Assembly (NCBI GenBank): GCA_017557475.1
Contig: JAFYYO010000393.1
Coordinates: 1 to 13,818, forward strand
DNA: 13,818 nucleotides
Direction: 5' to 3'
Source: Bacteroidaceae bacterium
Lineage (GTDB): Bacteria > Bacteroidota > Bacteroidia > Bacteroidales > Bacteroidaceae
The notes under the pieces were generated by a model. The model did not search any database. It was not told where the DNA came from and saw only the letters and a program-made list of their open reading frames with translations. Positions 7,474 through 13,818 of the stretch are shown here, one piece after another. The translations under genes were made by a program, and so were the position numbers. Each line of letters begins with the position of its first letter. The first letter of the stretch is position 1.

Positions 7474-10400
7474 ATGAAGAAACATTTATTAATTCTTGCT
7501 TCGCTTGTGCTTGGCATTGGGCAACTATTTGCCGAAAATGTCACATTTAGCGTAAGTGATTTGAAGGCGACGCTACCGTCTAACAACACGAACATCGCCA
7601 TTCCGTATGCATGGAAGGTATCGCCCTATCATGTAACAGCTACCATCGCAAAACAAGATGGAACAGAAGCTTCTCTTGGTGTCAGCACTGTGATTGGACT
7701 CACAAGTGCTTACAAAGTTACAGTGTCTGTAGCAGGAGCAGGAACATTGAACAGCATCAAGTTCACCACCAATCCCTCAGGCAACACCGCAAATGCAACT
7801 GCCAGCACCGGCACATATGCCAACGGCACATGGACACCTGCCGAGGACACGAATTCCGTGACCTTCACTTGCACAGGCACCTTCCGCCTGACACAGATTG
7901 CGGTAGAGTACACGCCCGACCCCAACTACAACCCGGACGAGCCAAGTGATGGACCTATCGAGGCAACACCAATTGACAACCTCTCAACTTACACAGGCAA
8001 TGACCCCTATGTCTATGACCAGAAGACTTTGAAGTACTATGCTCTCAACAGCCTTGGCGAATATGAGGAATATGGCGTCTTCACAGAGGTTAACAATCTG
8101 GCAGTGGCCAGCGCAGGTGTTACGGAGGTTGAGTACATTGCCACCAATGGCACTATGGGAACTAAGCCTTATATCAATACAGGCTATGTTCATAAGGCAA
8201 ACACCCGTATTGTTATGGAATGCAACATTGATGGCAGTAACAATGCTAATTACCAAGCACCTTTTGGCTCTCGTGCTGGTTATGGAAACCAAATGTTTGT
8301 TTTCTTCTGGCGTTTCGCAGGACACAACAGAGGATGCTTTGCCCGCAATGCAGAAGTTAGTGGAGAAGAGGGAATGGAAGTCCCGACAGGAGAAAAGATT
8401 AAGGTGGATGCCAGTGGCCTAACCCTCAATGTTTACAAAGATGGTGTAACCGAACCATCTGTTACTATCACAGATGGAGGAGAATCAAAAGGCGGCTCTA
8501 CACCTATGTATATCTTTGACCTTTGCCACGCTGATCATGCAGACGGTTCTGCAACCTTTATGAAACTCTACACATTCAAGATTTATGAGGGCGAGACACT
8601 CGTTATGGATCTCGTTCCCATAGTAAATGGCGAAGGCAAGGGTGGCTTGAAGGACAAACTCACAGGCAACATCTATTACTCGGCTAACAGCGGTAACTTC
8701 GAACTTCCTGAAGGTGCAGGCACAGGAGCTGGCATCCCAGTTTACGAAGGCAAGATGGTCATCTACAATGGTCACCAATATGAATACACCAATGGCAGCT
8801 TTGTTGACAGGGGCGCTTTGACATATGCTCCTGTTGCAGAAATCGGCACAGACTATCGCAACCTCTCCAACTGGAGCTATCCTGGCTCTAATTACGACAG
8901 CACCTTCGGTGTGAACGTCTTTGACCCAACAACAGGTAGCAACACACTCAACCCATACGAAGGTAATAATGGATGGGAGCCTCTGTCATTCAAGCTCACA
9001 GGCTTGACAAAGGGCGAAACCTATCGTGCTTCCTTTACTTATTCAGGAACTGCTTGGTACTCTTGGAGTTCTTATACTGTATTGCCTTTCTTCGTGATTG
9101 ACGGCGAGAACATGCCTGGCAATGCATTCAACAATCCTGATGAAGCTCTCGGCTACATTGCTCTGCCCAACACAGAGACAACTAACCAGCCTTATGCAAC
9201 TACTTTCGTAGCAAACCACGCTTATGCATTGCTCTGCATCCAGTTCGGTGTTTGTGACGACGGAAGCCACGACCCGGCATTTGCCTTCACCTTCACCGAC
9301 ATCAAGGTTGAGAAGCAAGTTTATCCCGCAGCTTACCGCGAGATTACTTGGGCAGACCCAGTTAAGTATACTCCACTTGAGTACATCGAGGCAACAAGTC
9401 AGGCAAGAGCGAATACATACACACTGCCCTACACCCCTGTTACTGCAACACAGATTGATGCCAAGTTCCAGGTTTATGACACCTCAACAGGCTGGTGTGG
9501 CATCTTCAGCGCACGTAACATTTATGCAGGCACTGGTATCAGCCTATACATGAATGGTAACGACAGAGCTCACTTCGGCTACTTCACTGGCGGCACAACA
9601 GGTAACGGCGACAACTTCGCTCCCTTCAGCCTCAATACAGACTATGAGGTAACTGCCGACGTAACTAAGCTGGTTGTAAATGGTGAAGAATATACCACAG
9701 GCAACACTGTTACCAACACCACCACACGCCAATTGTCTCTCTTCGCTAACCCCGAATGGGACAACCCAATGCGTGGTCGCTTCTACTACTGCAAGATTAG
9801 CGAAGCAGGCGAAACTATTTATAACTTCAAGCCTGTAATGCGTCATGATGGTAAGTTCGGCTTCTATGACAAGGCTAACAGAGTATTCGTTCTGCCCGCA
9901 CAAGGCACACTCGAGGGCTATGGCTACCAGAAGCTTGACGACGAGGCATACGTCACCTACGATGCAGAGACTCGTATCGTAATGGTAGGTTCTACTGCTC
10001 AGTTCCTGCCCGACGTACAGAACCTCGATGCTGCAACCTTCACTTGGACATCTGCCGACGAAAGCATCGCTACCGTTGCCGGCGATGGTACTGTAACAGG
10101 TGTAGCAGCAGGTAAGGTAATGATTACCGTTACTACAGAAGCTGACGGTGGTTGGACAGCAAGCTATGAGCTGACAGTTTCCGAGCCTGTCTTCGTTCGT
10201 CACGACGTGAACAATGTCGGCTATGCTGTCGTTACCGGCGGCAACGGATGGTATTCTGAAGGTAACTATGACTTCAGAGTCAACAACCTTGTCGACAACG
10301 ACGCAAGCACAAACTTCGGTTGCTCAGGTGTAGACGAGGCATGGGCCATCATCATTGCCAGCGAACCCGTTGCTGTACAGCAGTACTCCATCGTGACTGG

Positions 10401-11814
10401 TTACGACAACTACGAATATCCCTATCAGAATCCTGCAAGTTGGAAGCTCGAAGGCTCTAATGACAACCAGAATTGGACGCTCATCGACGAGAAGGTACAG
10501 ACCTATCAGCTTCAGGCTAAGAACCTGGAAGAGTTCGTCTTCCCCGTTAATGGCACAGAGACTTACAAGTTCTTCAAGTTCACGGCTACTCAGTTGGCTG
10601 GCGATTTGGAACTCGGTGAATTCTGGATTAACGAGCAGGCACACACATGGGGCGATGCAGTAGAGACAGCTGCCACTTGCACCGCTCCCGGCCAGAAGAC
10701 ATGGACATGTGCCGACTGTGGTGCTCTGAAGACTGAGGTTATTCCTGTTGCCGAACACACTTATGAAAATGGCGTTTGCTCCGTTTGCTCCGCTAAGGCT
10801 ACTGAGGTTGTGCTCCTGCCAACTCGTGGAGACAACAACACACCTTACTATGCTAAGTTCCGTCACACAAATGAAGTCAGCGATGCAGAATATGTTGACA
10901 TCGAAGAAGGTTGGAACACAGCTGACTTTGACGACTCTGATTGGGACGAGCTGATGATGCCTCTTGGCTCATTTGGTCCTTATCATACACGCTGGTTCGG
11001 CGACTACAACACATTCTGGTTCCGTCGTACATTCAATGTCAGCAATCCTGCCGAGTTCGCTAAACTGATACTGAGGGTTACTCACGATGATGACTGCGCA
11101 GTATTCATCAATGGCGAAATGGTATGGAGTGAGTTCAACTGGACAGGCGGTGAAAACGACTGGAGAGTAATCGATGTTGATCCCTCAGTACTTGTTGAAG
11201 GCAAGAACGTTCTTGCTATGTACATCGAGCAGAACTGGGGTGGCGCATACTGCGACTTCGGTCTCGAAGCTCAGCTTGGCGCTACTGTAGAAGTAGGCGA
11301 AGCAGGCTATGCTACCTTCGTTGCTCCTTGCGATGTTGACTTCACCGGCGCTGATGTTACGCCCAATGCTGCTACAGTTAATGGTAAATATGTGAAGCTC
11401 ACTCCTGTGACTACTGTTCCTGCCGGCACTGCTGTTGTTGTTCAGGCTGAAGAAGGCACATACACCGTACCAAAGACCACAGATGCAGTTCTTGGTGCAG
11501 ACAATGAACTCATTGCTGCTGAAGAAGATGTAGTAGCCGATGGCAGTCAGTACATTCTCGCTAAGCCCGCCGGGGCAGAAGTTGGCTTCTACCATGTAAT
11601 CGAAGGCACCACAATCGCTGCCGGCAAGGGCTATCTGGTAATCACAGAAAGTCCTGCTAAGGAATTCTACGGCTTCGATCCCGACGATGCAACTGGCATC
11701 AATGGCATCGACATCGCAGGCGAAAATGGTCCTATCTACAACGTTGCCGGCCAGCGTCTCCAGAAGATGCAGAAGGGCGTCAACATCATCAACAGTAAAA
11801 AGGTGCTGAAATAA
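7474..11814 (+). CDS. Large secreted multidomain binding protein (LamG-like, Big_2, F5/8 C, galactose-binding-like)
   Basis: A 1446-residue exported protein with a signal peptide (residues 1-20, ending LFA before E21). In order: a beta-rich domain to ~147; a LamG-like domain ~217-410, beginning VEYIATNG and ending with FKIYEGETLVMDLVP and GNIYYSANSGNFE; a jelly-roll-like region ~455-615; a second divergent LamG-like domain ~632-815, beginning PLEYIEAT; a Big_2 Ig-like domain ~828-903 (ESIATVAGDGTVTGVAAGKVMITV); an F5/8 type C/discoidin-like domain ~915-1053; a small cysteine module with C1069, C1079, C1082, C1102 and C1105; a galactose-binding-like sandwich ~1115-1268 (WFRRTFNV, VFINGEMVW); a Prevotella-type beta domain ~1270-1400; and the IYNVAGQRL...NIINSKKVLK tail (1421-1446). 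No catalytic domain was recognised, so a surface or secreted carbohydrate-binding or adhesive role is inferred. The small gene at 11904 follows on the same strand. Confidence 0.88.
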   Translation: MKKHLLILASLVLGIGQLFAENVTFSVSDLKATLPSNNTNIAIPYAWKVSPYHVTATIAKQDGTEASLGVSTVIGLTSAYKVTVSVAGAGTLNSIKFTTNPSGNTANATASTGTYANGTWTPAEDTNSVTFTCTGTFRLTQIAVEYTPDPNYNPDEPSDGPIEATPIDNLSTYTGNDPYVYDQKTLKYYALNSLGEYEEYGVFTEVNNLAVASAGVTEVEYIATNGTMGTKPYINTGYVHKANTRIVMECNIDGSNNANYQAPFGSRAGYGNQMFVFFWRFAGHNRGCFARNAEVSGEEGMEVPTGEKIKVDASGLTLNVYKDGVTEPSVTITDGGESKGGSTPMYIFDLCHADHADGSATFMKLYTFKIYEGETLVMDLVPIVNGEGKGGLKDKLTGNIYYSANSGNFELPEGAGTGAGIPVYEGKMVIYNGHQYEYTNGSFVDRGALTYAPVAEIGTDYRNLSNWSYPGSNYDSTFGVNVFDPTTGSNTLNPYEGNNGWEPLSFKLTGLTKGETYRASFTYSGTAWYSWSSYTVLPFFVIDGENMPGNAFNNPDEALGYIALPNTETTNQPYATTFVANHAYALLCIQFGVCDDGSHDPAFAFTFTDIKVEKQVYPAAYREITWADPVKYTPLEYIEATSQARANTYTLPYTPVTATQIDAKFQVYDTSTGWCGIFSARNIYAGTGISLYMNGNDRAHFGYFTGGTTGNGDNFAPFSLNTDYEVTADVTKLVVNGEEYTTGNTVTNTTTRQLSLFANPEWDNPMRGRFYYCKISEAGETIYNFKPVMRHDGKFGFYDKANRVFVLPAQGTLEGYGYQKLDDEAYVTYDAETRIVMVGSTAQFLPDVQNLDAATFTWTSADESIATVAGDGTVTGVAAGKVMITVTTEADGGWTASYELTVSEPVFVRHDVNNVGYAVVTGGNGWYSEGNYDFRVNNLVDNDASTNFGCSGVDEAWAIIIASEPVAVQQYSIVTGYDNYEYPYQNPASWKLEGSNDNQNWTLIDEKVQTYQLQAKNLEEFVFPVNGTETYKFFKFTATQLAGDLELGEFWINEQAHTWGDAVETAATCTAPGQKTWTCADCGALKTEVIPVAEHTYENGVCSVCSAKATEVVLLPTRGDNNTPYYAKFRHTNEVSDAEYVDIEEGWNTADFDDSDWDELMMPLGSFGPYHTRWFGDYNTFWFRRTFNVSNPAEFAKLILRVTHDDDCAVFINGEMVWSEFNWTGGENDWRVIDVDPSVLVEGKNVLAMYIEQNWGGAYCDFGLEAQLGATVEVGEAGYATFVAPCDVDFTGADVTPNAATVNGKYVKLTPVTTVPAGTAVVVQAEEGTYTVPKTTDAVLGADNELIAAEEDVVADGSQYILAKPAGAEVGFYHVIEGTTIAAGKGYLVITESPAKEFYGFDPDDATGINGIDIAGENGPIYNVAGQRLQKMQKGVNIINSKKVLK

Positions 11815-11826
11815 GAACCTCTTTCC

Positions 11827-11862
11827 GACCCCTTCCCCTCAACGGGGAGGGGGATTGGACTT
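11827..11862. repeat. GC-rich palindromic dispersed repeat, copy 2 (intergenic)
   Basis: CCCCTTCCCC (11829-11838) pairs with GGGGAGGGGG (11844-11853) around a TCAAC loop with one T-G wobble, preceded by GA and followed by ATTGGACTT. It begins 13 bases after the stop of the large secreted protein. The stem is strong, but the following sequence has no T-run, so it is more likely a repeat or an RNA-stabilising hairpin than a full terminator. Same class as 3507-3544 and 13581-13617. Confidence 0.7.
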
Positions 11863-11903
11863 ATCATTCATAATTAAATTCTAACACTTAAATAATTATA
11901 GCA

Positions 11904-12056
11904 ATGAAATACATAGCACCAACAATGAAGATTGAAGAGGCTCAGGTAGTCAGCATGCTGGCCGAGAGCCTGCCTATTATTAAAGATAAAACCGTTAGTG
12001 GAGATGATGCACTGACGAAGGAAAGTTTTGCATGGGACATCTGGGGCGAGGATTGA
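11904..12056 (+). CDS. Small 50-residue protein of unknown function
   Basis: A short gene starting MKYIAPTMKIEEAQVV and ending SFAWDIWGED. The ATG follows the A/T-rich spacer TTAAATAATTATAGCA, as usual for starts in this phylum. The protein is acidic, has no membrane segment or signal peptide, and has a tryptophan/aspartate-rich C-terminus. From memory, peptides of this length with an MKKYIxP-like beginning and a W-D-x-W acidic end recur in Prevotella and Bacteroides; I cannot name a family or function. It lies 89 bases after the large secreted protein on the same strand, separated by the palindromic repeat, and is followed 40 bases later by a good terminator, which supports it as a real transcribed gene. 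No separate promoter is clear, so co-transcription with the large gene is plausible. Confidence 0.7.
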   Translation: MKYIAPTMKIEEAQVVSMLAESLPIIKDKTVSGDDALTKESFAWDIWGED

Positions 12057-12096
12057 TCTTCTCTTCCCAAGTCCTGTCAACTGACAGAACATAAAT

Positions 12097-12136
12097 AATC
12101 CCCGATGCACGAATGTGTGTCGGGGATTGTTGTTTA
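12097..12136 (+). terminator. Intrinsic terminator after the small gene
   Basis: AATCCCCGA (12097-12105) and TCGGGGATT (12120-12128) form a perfect 9-bp stem, extended inside by TGCAC/GTGTG with wobble pairs to a GAAT loop. It is followed by the T-rich GTTGTTT. Confidence 0.85.
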
Positions 12137-12150
12137 GGGTAGTTGGGAAA

Positions 12151-12325
12151 CTACGCGTGCGTCGTTGGCAAATAACACGTGTGTTGTTGGCGATAAGTAC
12201 ACGTGTTGTTGGCGAATAACACGTGCGTCGTTGGCAATCATAACGTGGATCATTTTCAAACTAGACGTGGCTAGTTTGCGAATTAGGCGTGCCTAGTTGC
12301 AACTAGGCACGCCAAGTTTTGGAAG
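12151..12325. repeat. Intergenic degenerate array of eight ~22-bp units (array 2)
   Basis: Units begin at 12151, 12173, 12194, 12217, 12241, 12262, 12284 and 12304. The first four share ACGCGTGC/ACACGTGT-like cores followed by GTyGTTGGC; the last four degenerate to a TAGACGTGGCTAG or TAGGCGTGCCTAG theme. Unit length is 20-24 bases and most units have a self-complementary core. It fills the gap between the small-gene terminator and the 3' end of the metallophosphoesterase; no gene is seen in this 288-bp stretch (12057-12344). Confidence 0.7.
12286..12313. repeat. Perfect 28-bp palindrome
   Basis: GGCGTGCCTAGTTG (12286-12299) is followed directly by its exact reverse complement CAACTAGGCACGCC (12300-12313), with no spacer. 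It joins units 7 and 8 of array 2. A second hairpin unit, CAAACTAG (12257-12264) with CTAGTTTG (12271-12278), lies just upstream. Confidence 0.9.
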
Positions 12326-12344
12326 AAGGCTCGGAGGGATGGTT

Positions 12345-13700
12345 CTAGCCTCTCGGATTGCTGAAGGTCACAGTGCCACAAACGCCACCTGAATAGATGT
12401 TGTGGATAGTGATGACGAGTTTGCCGTCCTTCACCTTACCATCGATAACAGTTGGGAAATGCCCTGCTTCTTTGCCCGTCATATTCGGTCCGCCACCAAC
12501 TATCTGCATCCACTTGTGCTCCTCATTCGGCAAATCAAGCCGATAAACATGTTGGTGAGCAGTAATCAAGAGCTGACAGCCAGCCTCTTCAAGCAAAGGT
12601 CCCCATAGCTTTGAGCAAGTTCTCTGCCACTCCGCAAAGTCGCCTTTATGTTCATCATCCTTGTCTGCAGGGAAAAGGTCGCCAGGATTGACGTCTGGAC
12701 GAGGGTCGTAGAGAGGGATGTGACAGAAGGCTACAAGATACGGAGCACTCGCAATCTCAGGTTGTTTGAGCGCATCTCGAAGCCAAGTCTGCTGGGCAAC
12801 GCGATAAGGTTCGCTCACGAAAAGGTTGCAGAACTTAGGATTCGTGTCCAACTTGTCCTCTGCTGTATCGAGACCTACAAGTGCAATATCGCCCATCCTG
12901 ACTGCAAAGTTACGGCCTAAGTCCCAGTCGCGAGGCTTTCTTTCCTCAGGTTGGCGATACATCCAAATGCGCTCCAGATGACGATTTGCCAAGCCTCGAT
13001 TGTCGTGATTGCCAGGACAGAAGATGTAGGGAATGTTGGCTGCGAAGTCCTTACGGTCAATCTCAGGCCTGAAGAAGATGCGTTTCTGAGCCGCTATCGT
13101 CTCTTCCGTATTGCAGGCATCGCCATTCCAGATGACACAACTGGGCTGCAGTTCCATCACTTTATTAATGGTCGGATTGATGGCTTTCCACGAAGCGTGG
13201 GTGTCGTTGATGACGCAGAAATGCGCTTTTGCCTCTTCGCCAGCGGTTCGGAAACTGTAGATGTTGGGTTTCTCCTCGTTGCCTATGATGCGAATATGGT
13301 AGCCGTCCTTGTACTCGATGCGGTCGGCTCCTATCTTATAATAATATAATGTATAGGGCTTGAGGCCGGTCAGACGGACATGAACTGCTTCGTTGTCCAT
13401 CCCCGAAACGCGATAACCGCCGCACCAAACCTTTTTGCCATCACTCAAATCGGGCTTCTCGCCATAGATGACATAACCGTTCGCCCAGTCTGTCACGCTG
13501 AAGGCAATACCCATACTGGTAGCCGCATAGTTCTGCAAAACAGGTTCGCTGTCGATGAGAGGAGTTCCTTCGGACCTCTTGACCCCCTCTAACTCCCCCG
13601 TAGAGGGGGAGGAACTTAATTTTGCAGCCATTACGTCCGTAGCAATCCCACTTGTTGCAGCTACTATCGCAGCATTTCGTATAAACTCACGTCTCTTCAT
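12345..13700 (-). CDS. Tat-exported calcineurin-like metallophosphoesterase
   Basis: A 451-residue protein with an N-terminal twin-arginine signal (MKRREFIRNAAIVAATS, cleavage near residue 26). Residues ~55-152 look like the fibronectin-III-type N-terminal domain of purple acid phosphatases (LTGLKPYTLYYYKIG). Residues ~158-400 carry the metallophosphoesterase metal ligands: D166 and H168 (NDTH), D194 (WNGDA), N231-H232-D233 (PGNHD), H327 (FCHIPLY), H382 and H384 (AHQHVY, in place of the usual GHxH). It should hydrolyse phosphate esters in the periplasm; the substrate is unknown. The linker after the signal (residues 28-40, with SSPSTGELEGV) is encoded by copy 3 of the palindromic repeat. The ATG at 13700 is preceded by an A-rich stretch and is the only start that includes the export signal. 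It is a single gene, convergent with the small gene. Confidence 0.92.
   Translation of the reverse strand: MKRREFIRNAAIVAATSGIATDVMAAKLSSSPSTGELEGVKRSEGTPLIDSEPVLQNYAATSMGIAFSVTDWANGYVIYGEKPDLSDGKKVWCGGYRVSGMDNEAVHVRLTGLKPYTLYYYKIGADRIEYKDGYHIRIIGNEEKPNIYSFRTAGEEAKAHFCVINDTHASWKAINPTINKVMELQPSCVIWNGDACNTEETIAAQKRIFFRPEIDRKDFAANIPYIFCPGNHDNRGLANRHLERIWMYRQPEERKPRDWDLGRNFAVRMGDIALVGLDTAEDKLDTNPKFCNLFVSEPYRVAQQTWLRDALKQPEIASAPYLVAFCHIPLYDPRPDVNPGDLFPADKDDEHKGDFAEWQRTCSKLWGPLLEEAGCQLLITAHQHVYRLDLPNEEHKWMQIVGGGPNMTGKEAGHFPTVIDGKVKDGKLVITIHNIYSGGVCGTVTFSNPRG
13581..13617. repeat. GC-rich palindromic dispersed repeat, copy 3 (in coding sequence)
   Basis: The plus strand begins GACCCCCTCTAA and continues with CTCCCCC (13593-13599), loop GTAGA, GGGGGAG (13605-13611), then GAACTT. 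Arrangement and sequence match copy 1 closely. On the minus strand it is translated as SSPSTGELEGV just behind the export signal of the metallophosphoesterase, in the same reading frame as copy 1 ([11 protein letters not shown]). Confidence 0.72.
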
Positions 13701-13717
13701 ATTTTTTTAATTTGACT

Positions 13718-13780
13718 ACGGACAACTGACAACCGACAACAGTCTGTAATCCGTTGTCTATTGTCTATAGTCGGTTGTCT
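13718..13780. repeat. Head-to-head heptanucleotide arrays in the metallophosphoesterase leader
   Basis: On the plus strand three ACnGACA units (13718, 13725, 13732) face four units of the TTGTCT type (starting 13753, 13760, 13767 and 13774) across a ~12-base centre. GACAACCGAC (13728-13737) and GTCGGTTGTC (13770-13779) are exact inverted copies, and 13721-13740 against 13753-13772 matches at 15 of 20 positions. The transcript leader could thus fold into alternative hairpins in more than one register. Confidence 0.65.
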
Positions 13781-13789
13781 TTCACAACA

Positions 13790-13797
13790 CAAAGGTA
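13790..13797 (-). promoter_or_regulatory. Promoter -7 box of the metallophosphoesterase
   Basis: Read on the minus strand this is TACCTTTG, a perfect Bacteroidetes -7 element, 89 bases before the ATG. The -33 box would fall at or beyond the window edge. Confidence 0.7.
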
Positions 13798-13818
13798 GCA
13801 ATAATTCCCTTTATTGCC

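Noticed and set aside
12074..12087. Small CTGTCA/TGACAG inverted repeat after the small gene
   Set aside because: Only five pairs are possible with a normal loop, and the real terminator follows at 12097.
12151..12325. CRISPR array
   Set aside because: Units are degenerate and contiguous, with no conserved repeat separated by unique spacers and no cas genes nearby. The same holds for 5994-6071.

Overview
The window looks like a chromosomal segment of a Bacteroidales bacterium, most likely Prevotella or a close relative. The evidence is perfect or near-perfect Bacteroidetes promoter -7 boxes (TAnnTTTG) upstream of four transcription units, A-rich translation starts without Shine-Dalgarno sequences, a BspA-like leucine-rich surface protein, and two exported proteins ending in the IYN-x-AGQRL...KGxNIIN-x-KKVL tail common in this group. 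No phage, IS, CRISPR, rRNA or tRNA was found.

Layout. (1) Positions 1-873 (+) are the 3' end of a BspA/DUF285-type surface protein with a C-terminal dockerin-like module, closed by a strong hairpin terminator that probably serves both strands. (2) Positions 5836-945 (-) form a two-gene operon. The first gene is a 1413-residue reading frame joining a complete CPA2-type cation/proton antiporter with its cytoplasmic Usp-like region to an internal signal-peptide-like segment and a complete S8 subtilisin-like protease. The second is a LolD-type ABC ATPase that overlaps it by ATGA. (3) Positions 5837-6253 are a divergent intergenic region with a palindromic ~21-bp repeat array, an 8-bp inverted repeat and two sets of heptanucleotide tandem repeats flanking the asd promoter box. 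(4) asd (+), aspartate-semialdehyde dehydrogenase, has its own terminator. (5) A 1446-residue secreted multidomain binding protein (+) is followed by a hairpin repeat, a 50-codon small gene and a terminator. (6) Positions 12151-12325 hold a second intergenic array of ~22-bp units including a perfect 28-bp palindrome. (7) A Tat-signal-bearing calcineurin-like metallophosphoesterase (-) has a leader built of head-to-head heptanucleotide repeats.

The genes do not make one obvious pathway. asd is core metabolism, the antiporter and LolD-like ATPase are envelope functions, and the rest is exported or surface protein. The most unusual features are the antiporter-protease fusion, a dispersed GC-rich palindromic repeat present three times (twice translated in frame just behind export signals), and four intergenic arrays of 7-nt or ~22-nt degenerate units. 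No catalytic system that I could call new with confidence is visible; the fusion and the repeat classes are the best candidates for something undescribed.
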